From the NCBI RefSeq assembly GCF_014641615.1, contig NZ_BMIB01000005.1:510150-574149 (forward strand): DNA of 64,000 bases. The letters are read 5' to 3'. The stretch comes from Filimonas zeae (lineage in GTDB: Bacteria; Bacteroidota; Bacteroidia; Chitinophagales; Chitinophagaceae). This document shows, in pieces, positions 17,556-25,400 of the stretch; the first letter of the stretch is position 1; each line of letters starts with the position of its first letter. The position numbers and the translations under genes are program-made. The notes beneath the pieces are model-generated. The model had not been told where the DNA came from. It ran no database searches and was given only the letters and a program-made list of their open reading frames with translations.

Positions 17556-19003
17556 ATGGTCTTCACCCAGTTTTCACAGTTTGTGTGGGTCAACACAGTT
17601 TTAACTTTATACTTATTTCTTAAATGCCGGGCCACCTGTTCAGCAGCATATACGCTCCTGTGCTGTCCGCCGGTACATCCAAAATTTATCATCAGGTTCT
17701 CAAAGCCACGTTCTATATAATCTTCTACATTAATATCAATGATATCGTATATGCTGTTTAGAAATTCGTTCATCCTTGTACGCTGCTCCAGAAAATCCTG
17801 CACAGACTTATCCTGCCCGGATAAAGTTTTATATTCTGTAAAGCGACCAGGATTCAAAATTCCCCGGCAATCAAACACAAAGCCGCCCCCGTTTCCGCTT
17901 GAATCAGCCGGAATACCACGCTTATAAGAAAAACTGCTTATCCTTACCACTAACGGCGTGGATTCATCTGCAGTTACGGGCTCAAAACGCCTGATGATAT
18001 CTTCCTGAACTATCACTTTCAAAAACCTGTCAAACTCAGGTAGTGCAATTCCGATACGCTTGTTTTCTACAAACCATTTTAAATTACGCAGGGCAAGGGG
18101 TATACTGGCCAGAAAATGAGCTTTACGCTCAAACAACCCTCTGAAACCGTAAGCACCTAACACCTGAAGCAACCGTATTAAAATATAACCATTGTACTGG
18201 CTAACAAATAATTCGCGGTCAATAGGACGCTCCAGTAAACCATCAATCTGATCCATGTAAAAGTCCAGCAGCTTGTTTTTCCAGTCATCGCTTAAATCAG
18301 CTTTTGCCTGCCAGAGTAGAGAAGCCACGTCATACTGCAAGGCTCCCTGCATACCTCCCTGATAGTCAATAAAGAACACCTCATCGTTATTTACAATAAT
18401 ATTCCTGCTCTGAAAATCACGGAACATGAAATATTTATACTCCGTTTTGGTAAGATAGGTGCTAAGCGCCTCAAAATCATCCAGTAGCCCCTGCTTATCA
18501 TAAGGCAGTTTCAGTGTATCCAGAAAATAGTACTTGCAGTACAACAAATCACTTAAAATGGCCTGCTTGCCAAACTCTTTTGCGGTAAGGCAATACTGGT
18601 AATCTAACCCGCCATGGCCCTGTACCTGAATACGAGCCAGCTGTGCCAGGCTTTTGCAAAAAAGCTGATATACCTCTTCCACATGCCCCTTTTGCTCCAG
18701 TTTATTAAGTAGAGAATCTGCCCCCAGATCCTGTTGAATATAAACAGACTCATCTTCACTGCTGGCATAAATAGCAGGTACCGGCAATTCCTTCTCCTTA
18801 AAATGCTTACTGAAGCGGATAAACGTCTGATTCTCTTTTACATTCTGATTATAAGTGGCTATATACGTACCCTCGTTTGTATAAATGCGAAAATAGACCC
18901 TGTCACTCCCCGACTGTGGCAGCTTTTCAATTCTTGTGGCTGCCTTATTACTAAAAGAAGCAAACACCTCCCCAATGGTGCTGATAATGTGCTCCATATT
19001 CAT
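17552..19003 (-). CDS. AmgK-like sugar kinase fused to a RapZ C-terminal domain
   Basis: This is a 483-residue two-domain protein. Residues 1-330 form an aminoglycoside-phosphotransferase-type kinase with FRDFQSRN (194-201) as catalytic loop and FIDYQGG (211-217) as metal-binding motif, as in the anomeric MurNAc/GlcNAc kinase AmgK. Residues 350-483 match the C-terminal domain of RapZ/YvcJ: SFSYKRGIP, FDCRGILNP, LSGQDKSVQDFL and GCTGGQHRSV (442-451). In E. coli that domain binds glucosamine-6-phosphate. The N-terminal P-loop ATPase of RapZ is absent. The gene overlaps the murU-like gene by 4 bp. I infer a recycling kinase with an amino-sugar-sensing or RNA-binding module; the role of the fusion is not proven. 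Confidence 0.87.
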   Translation of the reverse strand: MNMEHIISTIGEVFASFSNKAATRIEKLPQSGSDRVYFRIYTNEGTYIATYNQNVKENQTFIRFSKHFKEKELPVPAIYASSEDESVYIQQDLGADSLLNKLEQKGHVEEVYQLFCKSLAQLARIQVQGHGGLDYQYCLTAKEFGKQAILSDLLYCKYYFLDTLKLPYDKQGLLDDFEALSTYLTKTEYKYFMFRDFQSRNIIVNNDEVFFIDYQGGMQGALQYDVASLLWQAKADLSDDWKNKLLDFYMDQIDGLLERPIDRELFVSQYNGYILIRLLQVLGAYGFRGLFERKAHFLASIPLALRNLKWFVENKRIGIALPEFDRFLKVIVQEDIIRRFEPVTADESTPLVVRISSFSYKRGIPADSSGNGGGFVFDCRGILNPGRFTEYKTLSGQDKSVQDFLEQRTRMNEFLNSIYDIIDINVEDYIERGFENLMINFGCTGGQHRSVYAAEQVARHLRNKYKVKTVLTHTNCENWVKTI

Positions 19004-19136
19004 GATTTTCGTAAAAATAGGGCTTTCAGTATAGAAAGTCAGGTTTTACCGCACCACATCCTGCTAAAGTTTAAGCCTTTTTTAAACACGGGAATTAACA
19101 TAGAATTATATATTCGTTTTAACAAAATCACTGCTC

Positions 19137-19217
19137 ATGTTTACCCTGCCAATCACAAAACAAGACTTTGTGTTTGGGGCACTGACACTTATCTTATTCT
19201 ATGTTGCCTTACGGTAA
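19137..19217 (+). CDS. Candidate 26-codon small membrane peptide (unverified)
   Basis: An ATG at 19137 opens a 26-codon frame ending TAA at 19215-19217. The peptide has a short polar start (MFTLPITKQD) followed by a hydrophobic stretch (FVFGALTLILFYVAL), consistent with a single membrane helix. A strong rho-independent hairpin follows 45 bp later, before ruvB begins. Upstream, TATATTCG at 19109-19116 is one mismatch from the Bacteroidota -7 element. No homology is recognised, and a chance frame is possible. The rest of the 330-bp gap (19004-19333) shows no tRNA, tmRNA or other RNA signature that I can identify. Confidence 0.25.
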   Translation: MFTLPITKQDFVFGALTLILFYVALR

Positions 19218-19260
19218 CCTGAAAAAATAAGTCTGCCGTCCCCCCGGTCTAACGATTATC

Positions 19261-19298
19261 AAAGAGGCTTGTTCCTGGCGACGAACAAGCCTCTTTTT
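19261..19298 (+). terminator. Strong rho-independent terminator upstream of ruvB
   Basis: A perfect 14-bp stem, AAAGAGGCTTGTTC (19261-19274) and GAACAAGCCTCTTT (19283-19296), encloses an 8-base loop and is followed by T residues on the plus strand. It points toward ruvB although no confirmed plus-strand gene ends just before it. That implies a short transcript (small RNA, small ORF or leader) from 19004-19260, or attenuation of ruvB. Confidence 0.75.
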
Positions 19299-19333
19299 GC
19301 TTTACATAAGGTAATCCGGCCTACCTTTACTCC

Positions 19334-20368
19334 ATGGCCAATCCCAGCTTACAAAATGAAAGGGGCTCGCTAAGTGCAGCTGAAAAAGAGTTTGAGAATA
19401 ATATACGCCCGAAAGAAATTGAAGACTTTTCCGGGCAGCCTCAGATTATTGAAAATCTGGTCATCTTTATTAAAGCTGCCAAATTGCGTGGCGAAGCATT
19501 AGACCATGTGCTGTTTCACGGCCCTCCGGGGTTGGGCAAAACCACACTCAGCCGTATTGTAGCCAATGAAATGGGGGTTAATATTAAAGAAACCTCCGGC
19601 CCGGTAATAGAAAAACCCGGCGACCTGGCGGGTCTTCTCACGGGCCTTGAACCCAACGACGTGCTTTTTATTGATGAAATTCACCGGTTAAGTACGGTTG
19701 TGGAAGAATACCTGTACGCGGCCATGGAAGATTTCCGCATTGACATTATGATTGACAGCGGCCCTAACGCGCGGAGCATACAGATTAATCTGAATCCATT
19801 TACGCTGGTAGGAGCTACTACCCGCAGCGGTTTATTGACAGCACCGTTATTGTCCCGCTTTGGTATTAAAAGCCGGCTGGAATACTACCACGCAGAAACC
19901 TTGAAAAAGATACTGGAGAGAAGTGCTGCAATACTGAATACTGCAATAACAAAGGAGGCGGCTTTTGAAATTGCCCGGCGTAGCCGCGGCACTCCGCGTA
20001 TAGCCAATGGTTTGCTGCGCAGGGTAAGAGATTTTGCACAGGTACTGAATGATGGTAACATTGATATGGGTATCACCCAACATGCCCTTAAAGCGCTGAA
20101 TGTAGACGAACACGGACTGGATGAGATGGACAACCGCATACTGAACGTTATTATAGAAAAGTTTAAGGGCGGGCCTGTAGGTATTACCACAATAGCCACT
20201 GCCGTGGGAGAAGAACCGGGTACACTCGAAGAAGTATACGAGCCGTTTCTGATACAGGAAGGGTTTATTCAACGCACACCACGGGGGCGTGAAGTTACTT
20301 TAAAGGCCTATAATCATTTGGACAAGAAGCCTGCCGGAGCGCGCGGACCACAGCAAGGTTTGTTTTAA
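19334..20368 (+). CDS. ruvB: Holliday junction branch-migration ATPase RuvB
   Basis: The 344-residue AAA+ protein has Walker A GPPGLGKT (63-70), Walker B DEIH (114-117), the sensor-1 region GATTRSGLL, and the C-terminal winged-helix domain with GLDEMDNRIL and FIQRTPRGR, all typical of RuvB. It forms the hexameric motor that drives branch migration with RuvA. No ruvA or ruvC is adjacent, which is common outside proteobacteria. The ATG at 19334 gives the usual short N-terminal extension. It marks the conserved edge next to the repeat array and the T6SS locus. Confidence 0.98.
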   Translation: MANPSLQNERGSLSAAEKEFENNIRPKEIEDFSGQPQIIENLVIFIKAAKLRGEALDHVLFHGPPGLGKTTLSRIVANEMGVNIKETSGPVIEKPGDLAGLLTGLEPNDVLFIDEIHRLSTVVEEYLYAAMEDFRIDIMIDSGPNARSIQINLNPFTLVGATTRSGLLTAPLLSRFGIKSRLEYYHAETLKKILERSAAILNTAITKEAAFEIARRSRGTPRIANGLLRRVRDFAQVLNDGNIDMGITQHALKALNVDEHGLDEMDNRILNVIIEKFKGGPVGITTIATAVGEEPGTLEEVYEPFLIQEGFIQRTPRGREVTLKAYNHLDKKPAGARGPQQGLF

Positions 20369-20404
20369 AAAAACTGAAGACAAAACATAAAAGTATTTAC
20401 TGAG

Positions 20405-20945
20405 GGAAAAAAGTTTGTTACTCTAATTTGTCCCGGCACAACTGTAATAATATTTGTCGTTACTCTATTATTTTTCAGCACCACTGAAAAATAATAGCTC
20501 GTTACTCAAAGATCTTCCGCGCAACTGCAGAAAAAATATTCGTTACTGCCCCAAAGCAGTTTGTCAACAAAAAATAAAAATTCACACCTGAAATAACATT
20601 TGTCGTTACTCAATTATTTTCCGGCACAACTAAAAAATAAAAGTTCGTTACTGAATTCTTTGCCGCATAACTGAAAAAAAACTATTCGTTGCTACCACAA
20701 GAAAGTTCGTCAACGAAAAATAAAAATTCACGCCTGTGACTTTTCCCCGCACAGCTAAAATAATATTTGTCGTTACTCAATCATTTTTTAGCATAGCTGA
20801 AAAATAAAAACTCACAACCGAATTTTTCTCTGCACAACGGCAAAAAAAGTTGTTGCTAACGAATTATTTTCCCGCACAACTACGAAACAAAAGGTCGCTA
20901 GTGATTTTTTCCCGGCACATCTGAGAAAATATTTTTCATTAACCC
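20405..20945. repeat. Degenerate tandem array, 41-42 bp unit, about 11-12 copies
   Basis: A recurring element CGTTACT (or close variant) starts near 20416, 20458, 20500, 20541, 20604, 20646, 20687, 20771, 20813, 20854 and 20896, giving steps of 42, 42, 41, 63, 42, 41, 84, 42, 41 and 42 bp. About 20 bp after most of these is a second block resembling GCACAACTGAAAAATAA (for example 20436, 20479, 20623, 20791, 20874, 20915). A larger repeat is superimposed: GTCAACAAAAAATAAAAATT at 20563 recurs with changes at 20709 (146 bp apart). Units are 60-85 per cent alike by eye. No frame stays open through the array, so it is noncoding as far as I can see. Confidence 0.85.
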
Positions 20946-21077
20946 CCAAAAGAACATCATTAATAAAAATCACTATTCCTCTTACGACACCAACAGCAGC
21001 TGTAAACAGCTGAAATAAAGCTGTCATTAAACAGCACTAATACTATGTAGTAAATTCTCAAACGGAAAATTTAGAAT

Positions 21078-21180
21078 TACGTGGGTATTAAATACAAATT
21101 TAATAATCTTCCGCTTTATAGCTATCACTCCATCGCAAACTCTTTCAGGAATTTATTTGCCTTTATATATAACCACTGCT
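21078..21180 (-). pseudogene. Remnants of immunity-gene 3' ends
   Basis: On the minus strand, 21125-21160 encodes NKFLKEFAME followed by a stop, closely matching the C-terminus LGFLKEFVMEW of the intact immunity-like gene at 21897-22475. Immediately after it, 21080-21124 encodes YKAEDY followed by stops. Its DNA resembles 21228-21272, inside the 3' end of the other immunity-like gene (21181-21423). The two scraps are thus tails of two different neighbouring genes joined together. This looks like recombination or deletion debris from a once longer immunity array. Confidence 0.7.
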
Positions 21181-21872
21181 TTAGTGCTGTTTGTATTCAT
21201 TCTCAAAAGGCACAACATCCCACTTATACTGGTTATTAAACACAGAAGGGTAATCCTCCGCTTTATATATCCCGGGAGCATAAAAACGGGCAAGAATTTC
21301 ATCCTTTACCTCTTTGGTAAATACCAGTGTTTCATTATAGCAAAATGAAAAAAGAGCAAAAATACCTTTACCCTCCACAGGTGTTTTTAACGTCAGGTTG
21401 GGGTAAAGGAAAAAGTCTTTCAACCCCGCTTCCGGCCTTCTGCCGGAAATTCAAACAACTTATCATCAAACTTACCAAACCTGATCGCATAATATTCATC
21501 ACCAGCCAGAGAGCTTCCTTTAGCATCTGCAATATGCAGCACAGCCTTTTCGTAATACTCTTCCGTTAATCCCTTCTCCTGAATAAATTTCAGAAACCGG
21601 CCCGACACCAACTTAACGTACTGCCTGCAATCGAAATAATCAAATTGTATAGGAGCAGTCTTCTTCGTAATCACCAGGTACATTTCTTTTGGAAACTGAT
21701 ACGCATCCGTTGGAGGAAAACTCATCTTATGATGATTAAACATCGTCCACTTCTGTTCAGGCACCGCCTTCGGGTTCTTGGCCTCAAAAGACGGTTTGAA
21801 TACAGCATCATCTTTTACCGGATAGCCCGCAGGCAATTGTGTTCTGTTAAACCAGATAAATAATTCATCCAT
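21181..21872 (-). pseudogene. Frameshifted immunity-like protein gene (Imm11/DUF1629-like)
   Basis: The 5' part (21872 down to 21420) encodes 150 residues ending FPAEGRKRG and a TGA. The 3' part (to 21181) encodes about 80 more residues in another frame; its only start at the junction is a TTG overlapping that TGA. In the second frame the upstream codons ISGRRPEAG stay open, so a one-base indel in the GC-rich run near 21420-21450 would yield one protein of about 230 residues. Motifs such as EYYAIRFGKFDDKLFEF and LARFYAPGIYKAEDYP resemble Imm11-type immunity proteins. It lies 24 bp after the intact immunity-like gene. It is either a decayed gene, programmed frameshifting or a sequencing error. 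Confidence 0.65.
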
Positions 21873-21896
21873 TTTATACAGTTCTACGGTAAAACA

Positions 21897-22475
21897 CTAC
21901 CATTCCATCACAAATTCTTTCAGAAAGCCCAGCGAATTAATACTATGCTCTTCTGCCAGCTTTTTAAAAGCTTCAGAAACAACAATTTTATTGTCATGAA
22001 TTGACCGTACAATATGATATTCGATACCATACTCTTCTAAAGGCCCCTCTGCAAGAACAATCTTTTCAAAATCGTACGATTTGTCTACAGGACTAACTTC
22101 ATATACAGATTTTTCAAGATCGTAACAGGGAACCTTAGTATAAACATTCAATGCATAAAAGCCATTTGCAACCTGACCCTTATATTCTATATCGCATTCA
22201 ATTAATTGCACCTGATGGGGAAAATGAGTATCTATCAATTCTTTTAACCGGCTGCTGATTACAATTCCGCCAGACACCGATGACATAGCATCATATGCAA
22301 CCAGCTTTTCAAACGGCACATTTCCATTTTTTGCATCCACATAATGCAGTGCGCCGTTCAATAAAGCAGGGTCAACAAAATTCCCCAGGTCAATACTGTT
22401 ATCAACATTGGGATTGTTCTTACCAAACTTAACAGGGTAGTCAGGCAAACTGGTTATCTCCAAAAAATAATTCAT
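21897..22475 (-). CDS. Immunity-like protein (Imm11/DUF1629-like) paired with the RHS effector
   Basis: This 192-residue soluble protein has no signal peptide. It contains VISSRLKELIDTHFP followed by IECDIEYKGQVANGFYALNVYTKVPCYDLEKSVYEV, an arrangement I associate with Imm11 (DUF1629) immunity proteins, where a Y-x-L-N-V strand precedes a D-L-x-x-S motif. It begins 2 bp after the RHS toxin gene ends, the classical position of the cognate immunity gene. The most likely role is to bind and neutralise the C-terminal nuclease domain in the producing cell and its siblings. The family call is by recollection of motifs; the pairing is strongly supported by position. Confidence 0.68.
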   Translation of the reverse strand: MNYFLEITSLPDYPVKFGKNNPNVDNSIDLGNFVDPALLNGALHYVDAKNGNVPFEKLVAYDAMSSVSGGIVISSRLKELIDTHFPHQVQLIECDIEYKGQVANGFYALNVYTKVPCYDLEKSVYEVSPVDKSYDFEKIVLAEGPLEEYGIEYHIVRSIHDNKIVVSEAFKKLAEEHSINSLGFLKEFVMEW

Positions 22476-22477
22476 AG

Positions 22478-25400
22478 TTAGTGATGTTTATTTAACTGAA
22501 CATCTGGTTCTTTAGCCAGATATTTCTTGCGCATGTTATCAGTATAGGCATCCACATGCATCCGTTTTACCTCAGGGGATGCATCCATTGCACGAATCCT
22601 GTCCAACTCAGCCTTGGCATGTTCCTTATGCCATTTTCTATGTGAACCATTGTGTACAGTACGCGTAGGATCTACACTGCGGCTTTCCGGTAAATAAACA
22701 AGGTTTCTGTTGTTATTGATATCATACCCCAGCTCCTCCAGCAAAGGATGATCTCTTAATGAGTCAGCTATGATATGGTGTTTCTGATATCCGTCAACAG
22801 ACATCATCTCAGAATAATCACCATCAACGGGCCCACGCGACAAACCAAGCACATCTACCCAGCCATTTACGTTTTTAACGTAACCGTACAATAGCATTCC
22901 GCCATGCAAACCAATAGGGTCCTGGCTTACATAAAGCCCTGCTTCCGGATCGTAATACCGGAAACGGTTATAGGCCAAACCCGTTTCCTCATCTATATAC
23001 TGCCCCTGATAAAGATACGGTATAAAATTCCTTTCACCGGTTTCCACATACAAATTACCGTAACAGTCCAGCTGCCTTTCCCATACCTTCCTGCCGGTAT
23101 CATCAAACGCATGGGTGGGTGTACCCAGGTGATCAGCAACTATACTGTAGCTATGCTCTTTTTCAATTCTGGCGCAAGGCACAAATGTGCCTTCTTCAAA
23201 AAGCCAGGTAATTAAATCATTCACCGGCTCCTCTTCCTGATAAATTTTACCAGATGCATCTACGCTTGCAGCAGGGGGGAAATCACCTGCATATGTCCAT
23301 TCATGTAAAGGTACATTGCTATTCCATATCCAGCGGGTTACCTTGCCATTGCTCTTTTTAGCCATTCTTCTTCCCAGCGGATCATAACTAAAATCAACTA
23401 CCCGGCCCGCCGGACCAACAACCCTTTTCAACATACCATTCCCTGTCCATTCATATAACCACCCTGTAGCAGAACCTTTGGCAGCAATCATTTTCACGCC
23501 CAGCAGCTCCGTTTTATCATCAGCATTCCGGTTTGTATTGGTTGCAAACTCTTTAAACAACAGGTTGCCTTCCGCGTCATAGTGATAATAATATTTATCA
23601 TCCTGCAACAACCTCCCCCCTTTACCATAGGTACGATCAGCCCGTTTGGGTGTTCTGAAAAGATTGCCCGCTTTATCAGGCACTTTATAGATGGTATCTA
23701 TAGAAGCTCCTGTTGTATAGTTGGCCCGCGCCAGATTATCCAGCAGGTCGTATTCAAAATTTATACTGGAACGGGTTAACTCATTCACTATCCGGTTCAG
23801 TTTATTATCACGTCCCCATTCATACCTGTTTCGCCCTTCCTCTACTGAAAGATTTGTAATGCGCTGAAGCGCTATTCTTCCCAGCTTATCACGCTCTGTT
23901 TTTACTTCAACACCACCTGTCAGCTGGCGAAAAACCTCCAGTCCGCTGTTGTTTCGCTGCCATAATGAAGACCAGCCAGCCTGCTCATCACCATCCTGTA
24001 ATACTATCCTGTTCAGAAAGCCGTCTGTGCTGTAACCCAGGTCTATAGACGCACCTAGCGAACTACTGACATGCTCACAATTTCCATCCGTATTATACTT
24101 CCTTTCTATAAAGCATGCTCCCTGCTGCTCTTTAATTACCCTCCCTGCTATATCTCTGAAAAAGTGAATGTGCGATTCCTCATTAAAAGCTTCGGCCATA
24201 AGTCCGTCACGGCTATACCGGTAGGCTGTTGCCGTTCCATCATAGTGTTCTTCACTAATGGTATTACCTGTGCCATCATATACATAAGAAGTCCACCTGG
24301 CATCAGGCCTTAATATCTTAACAATCCGGCCTGCACCATCGCGTACATAGCGTCTTTGCAATCCATCAAACCCCCACTCACTTACCACATTACCCACTGC
24401 ATCATGTCCAAAACGGTATAACTCACCGGCTTCATTGGCAATGCTTCTTATTCTCAATTCAGTATCATAGTGAAAGTGAATCTCGCTACCATTTTGTCGC
24501 CGGCCAGTTAATACACCCAGGGCGCCATAACTAAAAGCTACATCATGGCCATTATTATCATGGGCATGCATAAGATTACCAGCTGCATCATATTCCATAT
24601 AGTGTCTGGTACCATCCGGTTGCTGAATAAAAACAGCATTCCCGGCTGCATCGTACTCATACAAGGTGTTGTTGCCTTCAATATCTGTGGCCATCAATAC
24701 CCTACCCAGGTAATCATAAGCCCAGGAAAGGTACCCCTTCTCTCCAAAATCAAGCCTGGTGAGGTTGTTTTGCTCATCATAATAAAAATGAAACTTACGT
24801 CCATAATGGTCGGTAACTGCCTTAAGCATTGGCCCTTCGTAGATATAGTGCAATGCTTTACCATCTGCATGAAGCCGGGATAACAACCTCCCTTTGCTAT
24901 CATAAGTACGTTTGTAAGCAGCGCCACCCGGAAAAGTAACCTGCGTAAGACTTAACTGTTCATCATATTTAAACAGCGTAGCATCTCCATTTTCATTTAC
25001 ATGCTTAACTACCTTTCCCCATTGGTTATGCTCGTACTTAATACTAAGCCCTTCCGGATTAACTACTAACTCCAGTTCACCAAAATCATTGTACGATTGA
25101 TAGGTTGCACCACCATTACCATCTACTATTTTATAAATAAGTAATTGCTCGTCATAGTAGTGCTCTGAAATATGCCCCAGACTATTCCGGTCAGTCGTTT
25201 TACCTTCCTCATATTCAAACCAGTATTCCAGAACACCATTGTCGCCCCAGGTATGAATACATTTGGCCTCATCTCCCTTCCCCTCATATTCCCAGTAAAA
25301 GTTCATGCCCTCCTGGTTGGTAAGCCTTACAAGCAGATGGTCTTCATAGAAAAACGATTTCCGGGCATGCAATGCATCCGATGTTTCTACAAGGTTGTCA

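Noticed and set aside
18734..19222. Plus-strand 162-codon frame
   Set aside because: Mostly antisense to the AmgK-RapZ gene; composition is that of a shadow frame and no motif is present.
19004..19260. tmRNA, RNase P RNA or tRNA before the terminator
   Set aside because: No CCA end, T-loop GTTC pattern or other conserved core of these RNAs is present.
20405..20945. Possible CRISPR array
   Set aside because: Repeats are degenerate along their full length, there is no conserved repeat/unique spacer pattern and no cas gene is near.
20812..21027. Minus-strand 71-codon frame in the repeat region
   Set aside because: It arises from the repeats themselves (recurring FVVV/FAVV units), lacks motifs and covers only part of the array.
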